From Oscillospiraceae bacterium (GTDB lineage: Bacteria; Bacillota; Clostridia; Oscillospirales; Ruminococcaceae), in the NCBI GenBank assembly GCA_902363145.1, contig CABIZB010000001.1, forward strand, positions 248,001 to 312,000: a DNA stretch of 64,000 nucleotides. Direction: 5' to 3'. Shown in pieces: positions 34,743-44,246 of the stretch. The translations under genes were made by a program, and so were the position numbers. Position 1 is the first letter of the stretch. Each line of letters opens with the position of its first letter. Under the pieces are notes generated by a model. It searched no databases. It saw nothing but the letters and a program-made list of their open reading frames with translations, and had not been told where the DNA came from.

Positions 34743-35432
34743 ATCGTCGTTTTCTTCGAGGTTTTCAAGGAGAAGGTTCATCTTTCTGATAGCGTCCTCA
34801 TCGGTGAGAGTGGTGTAAGTAGAGGGTATCTGCATAGCCTCAGCGGAGATAACCTTGTAGCCCTTTGCTTCAAGAGCTTCTCTTACTGCGCCAACGTCGG
34901 AAGGCTCAGTCTCGATCTCGATCTCGTCGTCGTCCATGGTAAAGTCGGAAGCGCCGCAGTCGAAGATGTCTTCCATTACCTTGTCCTCGTCAAGACCTGT
35001 GTTCTCAACAATAACAATGCCTTTTTCGGAGAACATGAAGGATACGCAGCCTGTGGTACCCAGGTTGCCGCCGAACTTGTCGAAGTAGTGGCGGATATCG
35101 CCTGCTGTACGGTTCTTGTTGTCGGTAAGAGTCTCAACGATAACAGCAACGCCGCAGGGACCATAGCCCTCGTAAATGTTAGCCTCGTAGTTGGTCTTGT
35201 CGCCGTCGCCCATAGCCTTCTTGATTATTCTGTCGATGTTGTCGTTGGGCACGTTGTTGGACTTTGCCTTTGCAATAAGGTCACGGAGCTTGGAGTTGTT
35301 GTTGGGGTCTCCGCCGCCTTCCTTTACGCAAACGGCGATCTCACGACCGATCTTTGTGAATACCTTAGCCTTAGCGCCGTCGGTAGCTTCCTTTTTCCTC
35401 TTGATATTGTTCCATTTGGAATGTCCTGACAT
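34689..35432 (-). CDS. yebC: YebC/TACO1-family protein
   Basis: A 247-residue protein beginning MSGHSKWNNIKRKK, a hallmark of the family. It has three alpha/beta domains and ends in an acidic tail (MPEEEEED). Family members act as transcription regulators or in translation of difficult proline motifs; which one applies here is not known. It starts behind AAGGAG. Its 3' end is duplicated at the left border of the island, so the island used this gene end as its integration target and restored the reading frame. It lies at the end of a minus-strand cluster of housekeeping genes. Confidence 0.96.
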   Translation of the reverse strand: MSGHSKWNNIKRKKEATDGAKAKVFTKIGREIAVCVKEGGGDPNNNSKLRDLIAKAKSNNVPNDNIDRIIKKAMGDGDKTNYEANIYEGYGPCGVAVIVETLTDNKNRTAGDIRHYFDKFGGNLGTTGCVSFMFSEKGIVIVENTGLDEDKVMEDIFDCGASDFTMDDDEIEIETEPSDVGAVREALEAKGYKVISAEAMQIPSTYTTLTDEDAIRKMNLLLENLEENDDVQNVYHNWDMPEEEEED

Positions 35433-35485
35433 ATTAAAAAACTCCTTTAAATAAATTTAAGTGATTATGTCCGCCTGTCGGCTTT

Positions 35486-36160
35486 CTATGATCTGTCAAT
35501 AAATAACTTATATGATCTGTCTCCGCAGCATATGGGCTTGCCGTGGGAGACGAGTATGCGGTCGGGAGCAAGATCAATGATCCTCTCTATAGCCTCCCTT
35601 GCCCGCAGCGGGCTTTCTGCAGTCATGGGGAACATGGGAAATGGGAGATTTGCCACAGCGTCGCCTGCGTACAGGTCATATCCCACCGAGCTTTTGCACA
35701 GCACTCCTATAGAACCTCTTGTGTGACCCTCCAGATTGACTATAACGCCATCTATGCCATAGGGAGAAAGGTCAGTGCCCTCTTCCACACAGATATCAGG
35801 CTCAAAGCTGTTCATGTGCATACGCATATTCATATCCTTGCGCTTTTTCAGGATATGTCCCCAAGGATTTGTTATGTAATACGGACGTGATGAGCTGTCA
35901 CTCACAAGGCTCATGTCAAGGGGGCTTGCCATTATGGGAGCATTGTACAGCTTTGAAAAATACGCCGCATTCTGCACCTGAGAGGCATGACCGTGGGTGA
36001 GGATTATAAGCTTCACATTGTAGTTCATGAGCCATGTTTCAATGTGATCTCTGTACTGCTCCCTGCCCGTGTCAATAAGCACATCGCCATTTTTGCCCTT
36101 TACTATGTAGCAGCTGACGCCGCCGCATTCTATCATATTGAGGTTTTCATACATTATCAT
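35486..36160 (-). CDS. Metallo-beta-lactamase-fold hydrolase with altered metal motif
   Basis: A 224-residue protein with the MBL order: VLIDTG, LTHGHASQ, LEGHTRGSIGV, LYAGDAVA and VSHGKP. The usual HxHxDH is here HGHASQ, so the Asp and third His that bind the second metal are missing. It may bind only one zinc or have a changed reaction. ATG at 36160 overlaps the preceding gene by 4 bases (ATGA), so translation is coupled to mini-RNase III. Substrate unknown. Confidence 0.85.
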   Translation of the reverse strand: MIMYENLNMIECGGVSCYIVKGKNGDVLIDTGREQYRDHIETWLMNYNVKLIILTHGHASQVQNAAYFSKLYNAPIMASPLDMSLVSDSSSRPYYITNPWGHILKKRKDMNMRMHMNSFEPDICVEEGTDLSPYGIDGVIVNLEGHTRGSIGVLCKSSVGYDLYAGDAVANLPFPMFPMTAESPLRAREAIERIIDLAPDRILVSHGKPICCGDRSYKLFIDRS

Positions 36161-36657
36161 TCGGAGTCCACCTCCGTGTTTTCCCAGATATATTCAAACA
36201 GCTCTCTTATACGCTTGTCCTCGCCCATAAGGCTCAGATATCCGAACAGCGTTTCAAGTGAAGTCGCCTTGTGATATTCCACGGGGTTTGAGCTTTTCGG
36301 AACACTGCTCATACTGCACGAAGCATTCCTGCCCCGCTTCATCACCGCCGCCTCATCTTCCGAGAGCATTGGTTCTATGAGCATTGCCGCCCTTGCCTGA
36401 TAACACGCACGCACCCTTTTTACGGAAGCGGGATGAAGCTTTTTTACAGGCATATTTGCGGTCATGACAAGCTTTTCACGCACCAGCATACTGTAAACCG
36501 CATCGCCCAGAAATGCCAGCGTAAGGGGACTGTATTGATTTACTTCACGCTTTTCTATATCAGCCACCGTCCTTTCAAAGGGGCTTTGCAGCAGGAACTG
36601 TAGTGTCCGCCGCAGTCCTTGTGCCCACATGGTCTTTGAAATGGAACAGCACATCAA
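36157..36657 (-). CDS. mrnC: Mini-ribonuclease III
   Basis: The core YSPLTLAFLGDAVYSMLVRE, then KLHPASVKRVRACYQA, RGRNA and EYHKATSLETLFGYL matches Mini-III, an RNase III-like enzyme without a double-strand RNA-binding domain that matures 23S rRNA. The listed start at 36657 gives 166 residues and overlaps the Nudix gene by about 80 bp, which is long for this family (about 130-140). A GTG at 36567 just after the Nudix stop gives 136 residues and is a likely alternative. Confidence 0.88.
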   Translation of the reverse strand: MMCCSISKTMWAQGLRRTLQFLLQSPFERTVADIEKREVNQYSPLTLAFLGDAVYSMLVREKLVMTANMPVKKLHPASVKRVRACYQARAAMLIEPMLSEDEAAVMKRGRNASCSMSSVPKSSNPVEYHKATSLETLFGYLSLMGEDKRIRELFEYIWENTEVDSE

Positions 36658-37126
36658 TGAACGACTTGTTATATGGAATGAATATCCCCTCGTCTATCAT
36701 CGACTTTATCTCATCAGCGTCAGCCCATTTTACCTGCTGCACTTCCTCATACTGCAGCTTCAGCGATGAAATGTCCACGTCCTTTGTGACGGTGTAGAAA
36801 TCGTCAAAGCCGTGACCGAAATCTATGGTCATAGTCTTTCGAAGCTCAGCGGGGGAGAGCTGTATGCCGACTTCCTCACGGACTTCACGTACAGCCGCAT
36901 CAATGCTGGTGTCGCCTGCCACCGAGCTGCCGCCTACGGTGATATCCCACAAATTGCTCCAGCCGTCCTTAAAGGGCTGCCTTTGCTGGATAAGCATTTT
37001 TCCGTCGGAACTGAAAATGCAGATGTGGACTACCAGATGATAATCCCCGTCCTTCATAGGCTCGCCACGCTTCATGGTCCTGCCTGTTTTATTTCTGTCC
37101 TTATCGTAAATATCCCAAAGCTCCAA
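36575..37126 (-). CDS. Nudix hydrolase
   Basis: A 183-residue protein with the Nudix box GGSSVAGDTSIDAAVREVREEVGI in two parts: GGSSVAGDTSIDAAV and REVREEVGI. This is the metal- and diphosphate-binding helix. The N-terminal MELWDIYDKDRNKTGR resembles IDI-like or YfcD-like Nudix proteins, which hydrolyse nucleoside or isoprenoid diphosphates; the substrate is not known here. The start is TTG at 37126, chosen because AGAGGTGG lies just upstream, 18 bp after the obg stop. The C-terminal tail overlaps the mini-III reading frame. Confidence 0.9.
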   Translation of the reverse strand: MELWDIYDKDRNKTGRTMKRGEPMKDGDYHLVVHICIFSSDGKMLIQQRQPFKDGWSNLWDITVGGSSVAGDTSIDAAVREVREEVGIQLSPAELRKTMTIDFGHGFDDFYTVTKDVDISSLKLQYEEVQQVKWADADEIKSMIDEGIFIPYNKSFIDVLFHFKDHVGTRTAADTTVPAAKPL

Positions 37127-37143
37127 GAGCTGTCCACCTCTGA

Positions 37144-38460
<1,317 letters not shown>

Positions 38461-38476
38461 CTATACAATAATATTT

Positions 38477-38506
38477 ATTATACCACTATTCTGCGTGACT
38501 TGTCAA
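38477..38506 (-). promoter_or_regulatory. Vegetative promoter of the obg cluster
   Basis: On the minus strand TTGACA (38506-38501), an 18-bp spacer and TATAAT (38482-38477), 52 bp before the obg ATG. Confidence 0.85.
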
Positions 38507-38641
38507 TAATTTTTGCAACAAATTCATGGTAATTCGGGCTAAGAATGGCTGCATATAAAAAAGCGGATAAGCTGACAGATTTTCAACAATACAATTCTGA
38601 AAAATGCACAAAAAGTCAGCTGAAACGACCCCTTTAGCTAT

Positions 38642-38670
38642 TGAAACAAACCAAAATACCAATTATAATT
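38642..38670 (+). promoter_or_regulatory. Promoter of the GH5/solute-binding pair
   Basis: TTGAAA (38642-38647), a 17-bp spacer and TATAAT (38665-38670), 43 bp before the ATG of the GH5 gene. It is divergent from the obg promoter. Confidence 0.75.
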
Positions 38671-38713
38671 TAATTATACCAAGCACGAAACGCCAACAGA
38701 AAGGGAGAGCGCA

Positions 38714-39853
38714 ATGAAAAAACGTAGGATACTGCCGCTTATAATGGCAGTGATAATGTCCGCCGCCTGCTTTACGGGCTGCGACAAAAAGGGCGAAATG
38801 CGGGATATGACCACCGCCGAGATCGTGAACGATATGGGCGTTGGCATCAATCTGGGCAACACCTTTGAATCCAGCGGAATGTCACTCAGCTCCGTACAGG
38901 CATACGAAACAGGCTGGGGAAGTCCGACGATCACTCAGAAAATGATACAGGGCTATGCCGACAGCGGCTTCGGCGTTCTCCGTGTACCTGTTGCGTGGTC
39001 AAATCTTATGACAGGCAATTATGACATCGACCACGATTACCTTGCAAGAGTTACCGAGGTCATCGACTGGGCACTTGATACCGGAATGTACGTTATCGTC
39101 AATATCCACTGGGACGGCGGCTGGTTCTCACGCTTTGCCAATGAAGAGGACAGAGATGAATGTATGTACAAGTATGAGCGCATCTGGACTCAGCTTTCCG
39201 ACCATTTCAAGAATTACAGCGATTATCTCATGTTCGAGTCCCTTAATGAAGATGGCGGCTGGGAAGAGATATGGAACCGCAGCAGCGGTGAGGGCGATAA
39301 GGAGCTGTCTTTCGGTATCCTGAACGATATCAACCAGAAATTCGTTGATATCGTAAGAAATTCCGGCGGCAACAACAAAAAGCGCCACCTGCTCATTGCA
39401 GGCTACAACACCGATGTTGAGCTTACCTGCGACGAACTTTTCAAAATGCCCGACGACCCCGCAGGCAGATGTGCAGTTTCCATTCATTACTACACTCCCT
39501 CCACCTTTGCTATCCTTGATAAGGACGCAAGCTGGGGCAAGGCACGCAGCGAGTGGGGTACAGATGCGGATTATGCCGAGCTTAACAGAAATATGGATCT
39601 GCTGAAAACTACCTTTATCGACAAGGGTATCCCGGTTATAATGGGTGAGTTCGGAACCTCCACCAAAAACAAGACCGATGAGATGATAAGAAAGTATCTT
39701 TCCTCTGTCTGCGAAGCGGCATATATCCGTGGAATATGCCCTGTTCTGTGGGATATCACAGGAGTTTTCTACAACCGTCTTGATGCAAAATTTTATGATG
39801 AACAGCTTCTGAGCGACCTCATGGCTGTCAAGGAACTTGAAAGGAACGATTGA
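38714..39853 (+). CDS. GH5-family glucanase, lipoprotein
   Basis: A 379-residue protein with a lipoprotein signal (lipobox FTGC, Cys23), so it is attached to the outer face of the membrane. The catalytic domain is a TIM barrel of glycoside hydrolase family 5: GVGINLGNTFE, LRVPVAW, VNIHWDGGW, acid/base Glu179 in FESLNED, HYYTP, and nucleophile Glu312 in VIMGEFG. This pattern fits endo-beta-glucanases. It has no dockerin or carbohydrate-binding module. It is followed after 1 bp by a solute-binding lipoprotein gene, so the pair probably handles the same glucan (inference). Start behind AAAGGGAG. Confidence 0.94.
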   Translation: MKKRRILPLIMAVIMSAACFTGCDKKGEMRDMTTAEIVNDMGVGINLGNTFESSGMSLSSVQAYETGWGSPTITQKMIQGYADSGFGVLRVPVAWSNLMTGNYDIDHDYLARVTEVIDWALDTGMYVIVNIHWDGGWFSRFANEEDRDECMYKYERIWTQLSDHFKNYSDYLMFESLNEDGGWEEIWNRSSGEGDKELSFGILNDINQKFVDIVRNSGGNNKKRHLLIAGYNTDVELTCDELFKMPDDPAGRCAVSIHYYTPSTFAILDKDASWGKARSEWGTDADYAELNRNMDLLKTTFIDKGIPVIMGEFGTSTKNKTDEMIRKYLSSVCEAAYIRGICPVLWDITGVFYNRLDAKFYDEQLLSDLMAVKELERND

Positions 39854-39854
39854 T

Positions 39855-41300
39855 ATGAGAAATTTCAGAAAAACAGCAGCAATAACAGCAGCAGTGATGC
39901 TTTCCGCAGGCTTTGCAGGCTGCGGCGATTCCTCCTCCGATTCAGGCGAGCATGGCAGACTTCTTGACACTACCTCTGAGGCTACCACTCAGATGACCGT
40001 TGAGATAAACACCGAAACTCTCGCTCCCGAGCAGCAGGAGCAGGTGTCCGCTCTGGCAGAGACCCTTACCGACAAGGAGATGGAGAACAAGACCATCAAG
40101 TGGCTGTCCTTCTATGACCCATGGCATCCCACAGGCTTCGGCAACAGCAAGCCCGTTTCCGTGGAGCTTTTCGAGGAAAAATACGGCGGAGAGATAAAGT
40201 ATTATCCCACCACATGGGCAAATCAGTCCTCCGACCTTTCCACATACGTTCTCAGCGGCGAGGGCATCGACTTCTTCCCCGCAATAGAGGCAATTCCCCA
40301 GTACGTTATCTCAGGCATGACCGAAAGCTACGATGATTATGTTGACTGGGACAGCCCTATCTGGCAGAGCGTTCAGTCCCTGAACGACCAGTATGCCGTA
40401 GGCGGCAAGCATTATCTTATGGCGTGCCAGGCTACTGAGGGCTACGTTGTATATTACAACAAGCAGACCATCGAAAATATGGGCTTTGAGGATCCCGCAG
40501 AGCTTTACGCAAACGGCGAGTGGACACTTGAAAAGTTCAGAGAGATGCTTCTTGGTTTTGTTGATACCGATGCAGGTCAGTACGGTCTGGACGGCTGGTT
40601 CAACTGCACACCTCTTTACCTTGCCAGCGGCGTTCCCTCAATTTCACTGGAAAACGGCAAGGTCAAGAGCAACCTTATGGACCCCTCGCTTGAAAGAGCA
40701 ATGACCTTCCAGTACGATCTTTACAGCAACGGTCTTATCTTTGACAAATCCCTTTTCTCCTATAATCCGCAGATAAACTTCATGGGTGAGGGCAAAGAGC
40801 TGTTCTACATCGGCGGACTTTACGAGATAGAGTCCGACCCCGAGATATGGACAAAAACATTCGGCTCTGCGGAGGATGTTTTCTTTGTCCCCATTCCCCG
40901 TGACGAGCAGGCTGACAAGTATTATTACAATGCTGAGATCGACTGCTACAACCTCTGCAAGGGCGCTCAGAACCCCGAGGGTGTTGCAAGGCTCATGGAG
41001 TGTGTTATCGCTTCCTACAACGATGAAAGCGCTATCAAGATAAGCGATGAAAAGCATAAGAACGATTATGGCTGGTCCGATGAAATGGTTGAGATGAAGC
41101 ACGAAGTCCACAGACTTACTTCCGAAAATCCTGTCCGTGATATCTACGGCGGACTTCCCTACGATTATTCTACTCTCCTCAGCGACAGCATAAATCAGGC
41201 TATAAACGGCACCGACTGGTACTCCACAAGAGATTCCATTGTTGATACCGTAAACACAGGTCTTGAAGAGATAAACGCTCAGATAGACAAGCTCCGGTAA
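39855..41300 (+). CDS. Extracellular solute-binding lipoprotein (sugar type)
   Basis: ATG at 39855 is behind AAAGGAACG; the 6-codon longer start lies inside the GH5 gene. The 481-residue protein has a lipoprotein signal (FAGC) followed by a Ser/Thr/Glu-rich linker and a family-1 solute-binding fold with GYVVYYNKQTIENMGFEDP and the WTLEKFREML region. Such proteins feed ABC importers of oligosaccharides. No permease or ATPase gene lies nearby, so its transporter is elsewhere or it only presents sugar. It is co-transcribed with the GH5 gene and ends at a strong terminator. Confidence 0.92.
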   Translation: MRNFRKTAAITAAVMLSAGFAGCGDSSSDSGEHGRLLDTTSEATTQMTVEINTETLAPEQQEQVSALAETLTDKEMENKTIKWLSFYDPWHPTGFGNSKPVSVELFEEKYGGEIKYYPTTWANQSSDLSTYVLSGEGIDFFPAIEAIPQYVISGMTESYDDYVDWDSPIWQSVQSLNDQYAVGGKHYLMACQATEGYVVYYNKQTIENMGFEDPAELYANGEWTLEKFREMLLGFVDTDAGQYGLDGWFNCTPLYLASGVPSISLENGKVKSNLMDPSLERAMTFQYDLYSNGLIFDKSLFSYNPQINFMGEGKELFYIGGLYEIESDPEIWTKTFGSAEDVFFVPIPRDEQADKYYYNAEIDCYNLCKGAQNPEGVARLMECVIASYNDESAIKISDEKHKNDYGWSDEMVEMKHEVHRLTSENPVRDIYGGLPYDYSTLLSDSINQAINGTDWYSTRDSIVDTVNTGLEEINAQIDKLR

Positions 41301-41307
41301 CAAAAGT

Positions 41308-41344
41308 AATCTCCCTGTGAACGTTATGTTCATAGGGAGATTTT
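41308..41344. terminator. Strong bidirectional terminator
   Basis: AATCTCCCTGTGAAC pairs with GTTCATAGGGAGATT with one G-T style wobble and is followed by TTTT. It separates the solute-binding gene (plus) from the convergent repeat-protein gene (minus). Confidence 0.92.
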
Positions 41345-41359
41345 GTGTTTAGTATAAGA

Positions 41360-42043
41360 TCAGTCTCTTAAAGAGCTTGTGTCGATATTGTCCGTGTCTA
41401 TAACGTTGATGTCGCCGTGAACAAAGCTGTTATCGGGCAGGGTCTTGTCACGGAGAGCGTCGGTGCTCAGAGCATCGGTGTCGATATCCGAGATATCGCT
41501 TTCCGGAGCAGCCTCGGGAGCGTCCCTCAGACCTGTTACTTCGGGAGCTTCGATAGTGGTTTTGGGCTTTCTGTTCCTGCGCTTGTCAATGTCCCTGAAA
41601 AAGCTGTCGGGGTCAAGTGGGTCGGAGGAGGGAGCAGACTCTTCATCGGGTATCTCAAAGGGTATGTAATGAACGGGATTTGCGGTTTTGTCGGGAAGAA
41701 CTTCGTCCATCTCCGCATCAATTTCTTCAACATCAACCGTCTTGATATTACCCAGACCCTCTTCCACGTCAAGGGTCTTGTCTCTAAGTCCGTCAGTGGA
41801 AATTGCATCTGTGTCAAGGTTTGACAGAGTGCTTTCGGGGCGGGGGAGAGGCGCTTCCCTGAGGCCTGTTATCTCGGGGGATTCAATGTTGAAATCCACC
41901 TTTTTAGGCTTGGGCTTTCTTCCCATGTCCTTGAAAAAGTCATCTGCATTGACGGGCTGCTTTATTGGTGATGAAGCGGGCTTGCTTGGAACAGGAGCAG
42001 GTGCGGGAGCTTCATTCTTTTTTGATTTGTTGAATAAGAACAT
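41360..42043 (-). CDS. Acidic protein with internal duplication
   Basis: A 227-residue disordered-looking acidic protein. A Pro/Ala-rich N-terminus is followed by two related units of about 60 residues: the first runs from DDFFKDMGRK to GLRDKTL, the second from DSFFRDIDKR to ALRDKTL. Each contains the pattern ESPEITGLREAP/EAPEVTGLRDAP and LDTDAISTDGLRD/IDTDALSTDALRD. A third short LRD motif ends the protein. No membrane segment. Repeated TGLRxAP and ST(D)xLRD motifs suggest docking sites for another protein. No family recognised. Confidence 0.82.
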   Translation of the reverse strand: MFLFNKSKKNEAPAPAPVPSKPASSPIKQPVNADDFFKDMGRKPKPKKVDFNIESPEITGLREAPLPRPESTLSNLDTDAISTDGLRDKTLDVEEGLGNIKTVDVEEIDAEMDEVLPDKTANPVHYIPFEIPDEESAPSSDPLDPDSFFRDIDKRRNRKPKTTIEAPEVTGLRDAPEAAPESDISDIDTDALSTDALRDKTLPDNSFVHGDINVIDTDNIDTSSLRD

Positions 42044-42142
42044 ATTTTCACTGCTTTCTTGAATGATTTTGGTGCATTTACATCATTATAGCATATTATG
42101 TTCTGTTTGTCTATAGTTTTTTGAAATTAAAGCGGAGTATAA

Positions 42143-42242
42143 TACTAATCACCAATAAAACTATAGACAAAAAATCATCGCATAATCCATATACGCAAGA
42201 TTATGCTCAATTTTTTGTATAGTTTTTAATTGGTGCTTAGTA
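42143..42242 (+). repeat. MITE-2 copy B (100 bp)
   Basis: Identical by eye to 15982-16081. Flanked by TAA at 42140-42142 and 42243-42245. The right TAA is shared with the MITE-1 that follows, so MITE-1 appears to have inserted into this duplication later. Confidence 0.92.
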
Positions 42243-42245
42243 TAA

Positions 42246-42406
42246 GAACCCGTCTTCACAAGCATATGCGCACGTCTTTTCGGCAAATTTTGCCGCAGAC
42301 TGCGTTAAAAATCCTTGCCGGGCGAAAGCCCGCCTGCGGATTTTTGCCTACTCTGCAACAAAATTATGCTCGAAAATCCGCACACATTTCTTATGAAGAC
42401 AGGTTC
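42246..42406 (+). repeat. MITE-1 copy C (161 bp)
   Basis: Identical by eye to 4923-5083. Flanked by TAA at 42243-42245 and 42407-42409. Its right end lies 7 bp from the stop codon of the convergent minus-strand gene at 42414, so it again sits at the 3' end of a gene. Confidence 0.92.
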
Positions 42407-42413
42407 TAAATTA

Positions 42414-43325
42414 TTATTCCTCAAAATCCCTGATAAATCTCATGTAGCCTATGCAGAACTCGCTTTTCCACCAGTTTGCGGCAATGTGGTATTCCGCATA
42501 GTCATTGCACCATATCCATGTTACGGGGAAGCTGCCGTCAGGAAGCTGCATTTGTTTTACAAGCCTGCACTGTTCTTTCAGAAGCTCCTCGTTTCCGCCT
42601 ATGAAAATGCTGTCCTTTGAGCGGATAAAGTCAGCAGGGAGAGATACATATTCCTTTCCCCATTTTGATGTGTCCCTGCAAATGCTGTTATTTACCTGAG
42701 TAATGAGCTTTTCTTTGAAGCTGTCCATGCAGCAAACGTCCGTCCCTGTTATGCAAAGACATTCATAAAGCCTGACAAAGCAGTTCGTTACGTGCATCTC
42801 ATTGAACGGAACATTTGCATCAAACCATTCCACTGCTTGCTTTGCGATGATAAGCGCTTTCTGATAGATCACGCTGTCCTTCTCCGCAAATTTAAGTATA
42901 AACCCTGCCAGCGCCGCAGTGGGATTGTAGCGAAAGTCGCTCTCGCCGTTGTATGCCCACCATATGGCACAGGGATAGTCATTGTTGCTGGGCACAGTGT
43001 TCAGCCACTGGTCATGCGCCTTATCAAAGCAGCTGCCGCTTTCAAGATATCTCAGCATTCCCTTTATTATCGGGTGAGACTTATCCGAAAAGCCTATCTC
43101 GTCAAGTATCTCAGCTGCTTTCCACACGCCCATTGGCAGGGAGTTTGGATTAAAATTGTCCTCCTCCAGTGCGTGACCAAAGCCGCCGTCCTCATTCTGA
43201 AATGCGCTCAGTGCGGTCACAACATCATCTGCGCTGCCGTTTTCAAAATGAAATCTCCACCGTGCAAGCTCCAAAGGTCTTGCGTTCCTGTAAACAAATC
43301 CTCTTGCTTTTTCAAATACTGTCAT
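42414..43325 (-). CDS. Terpenoid-cyclase/prenyltransferase-fold protein
   Basis: ATG at 43325 follows AGGAGGATACC; a 6-codon longer start is rejected because it would overlap the site. The 303-residue protein has QNEDGGFG and QLPDGSFPVTW, which resemble the QW repeats of the alpha/alpha toroid found in squalene cyclases and prenyltransferases. The DxDD motif of true cyclases is not seen, so a sugar- or lipid-binding hydrolase-like role is also possible. It follows the AraC-type regulator gene by 20 bp on the same strand and may be its target. Confidence 0.8.
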   Translation of the reverse strand: MTVFEKARGFVYRNARPLELARWRFHFENGSADDVVTALSAFQNEDGGFGHALEEDNFNPNSLPMGVWKAAEILDEIGFSDKSHPIIKGMLRYLESGSCFDKAHDQWLNTVPSNNDYPCAIWWAYNGESDFRYNPTAALAGFILKFAEKDSVIYQKALIIAKQAVEWFDANVPFNEMHVTNCFVRLYECLCITGTDVCCMDSFKEKLITQVNNSICRDTSKWGKEYVSLPADFIRSKDSIFIGGNEELLKEQCRLVKQMQLPDGSFPVTWIWCNDYAEYHIAANWWKSEFCIGYMRFIRDFEE

Positions 43326-43345
43326 ATGGTATCCTCCTATCATTT

Positions 43346-44200
43346 TTATTTTATGATATCATGATATCCGCTGCCTGTATTGTAAAAAAGCGACATTTTT
43401 GCATTTTCCAGCGCCTGTTTTGGGGTCATGGAGTGATATTTCCTGAAATCCTTCAGCAAATGGGACTGGTCGGTAAAGCCGTATTTCACCACAGCCTCAA
43501 ATATGTCAAAATCCGCCGAAAAGCATATATCCTGCCACAGCTTCTGATATCTCACCAGCGATGAAAAGCTTTTGGGAGATATGCCCATTTTTTCGCTGAA
43601 AATGCGTTCCAGTTTCTTTTTTGATACGGCGTTCTTTTCCGCCAGAGCTGATATTTTTTCTCTTCCGCCCGATGATAATATATCATGTACAGTGTTTATA
43701 AGGCATGAATCTATGCGGTCGGTGCATATTATCCGCATAAGATAATTCTGTGCATACAGCGCACGTTCTTCAATAGTGTTTGTGCTTATGAGCATCGGAA
43801 CCAGTCTGGCGGAGAATGACCCGAAAAATTCATCGGGAGCATATCCGCCGTTGGCAGTTCCCGCAAAGGAGTTTCCCGAAAACAGCGCCGCAGTCCAGGC
43901 ATAAAACCTTATGGCAAAGACCGATGTGCCGTCTGCCATTCCGCTTGAAAGATGGGTGCTTTCGTCAATGGTGCAAAAGCACCCATAGACCTTGCCGCTG
44001 TCATTGTCAATGCGGTAAATTATGTCCATGCAGGTGTCGGGGATAACAAGCTGCGGCTGCATATCAGGGCTGCTTTCATATGTCCAGAAGCAGCGGATAT
44101 ACGGCTTCAGTGCTTCACAGGGAGATATTTCCCTGTACCCGTCCGAGCGGTCAAAGGGCTGGGCTGTTATGGGGCGGTACATTTTTGTAAGTGAAAGCAT
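43346..44200 (-). CDS. AraC-family transcriptional regulator
   Basis: ATG at 44200 follows AAGGAGTTTT; a frame open 56 codons upstream overlaps the next gene and is rejected. The 284-residue protein has an N-terminal sensing domain (YREISPCEALKPYIRCFW resembles DUF6597) and a C-terminal pair of helix-turn-helix motifs (KISALAEKNAVSKKKLERIF and FDIFEAVVKYGFTDQSHLLK, ending FRKYHSMTPKQ). It likely regulates the adjacent toroid-fold gene. Ligand unknown. Confidence 0.92.
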   Translation of the reverse strand: MLSLTKMYRPITAQPFDRSDGYREISPCEALKPYIRCFWTYESSPDMQPQLVIPDTCMDIIYRIDNDSGKVYGCFCTIDESTHLSSGMADGTSVFAIRFYAWTAALFSGNSFAGTANGGYAPDEFFGSFSARLVPMLISTNTIEERALYAQNYLMRIICTDRIDSCLINTVHDILSSGGREKISALAEKNAVSKKKLERIFSEKMGISPKSFSSLVRYQKLWQDICFSADFDIFEAVVKYGFTDQSHLLKDFRKYHSMTPKQALENAKMSLFYNTGSGYHDIIK

Positions 44201-44215
44201 AAAACTCCTTGTTAA

Positions 44216-44240
44216 TAAAAAAGCCGCCGTATTCGGCGGC
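44216..44240 (-). terminator. Terminator after the 339-residue gene
   Basis: On the minus strand GCCGCC pairs with GGCGGC around GAATAC and is followed by TTTTTT. It begins 7 bp after the stop codon at 44247. Confidence 0.9.
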
Positions 44241-44246
44241 AATAGT

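Noticed and set aside
42315..42620. Open frame starting in MITE-1 copy C and running into the convergent gene
   Set aside because: It overlaps a well-supported minus-strand gene and has no ribosome binding site.
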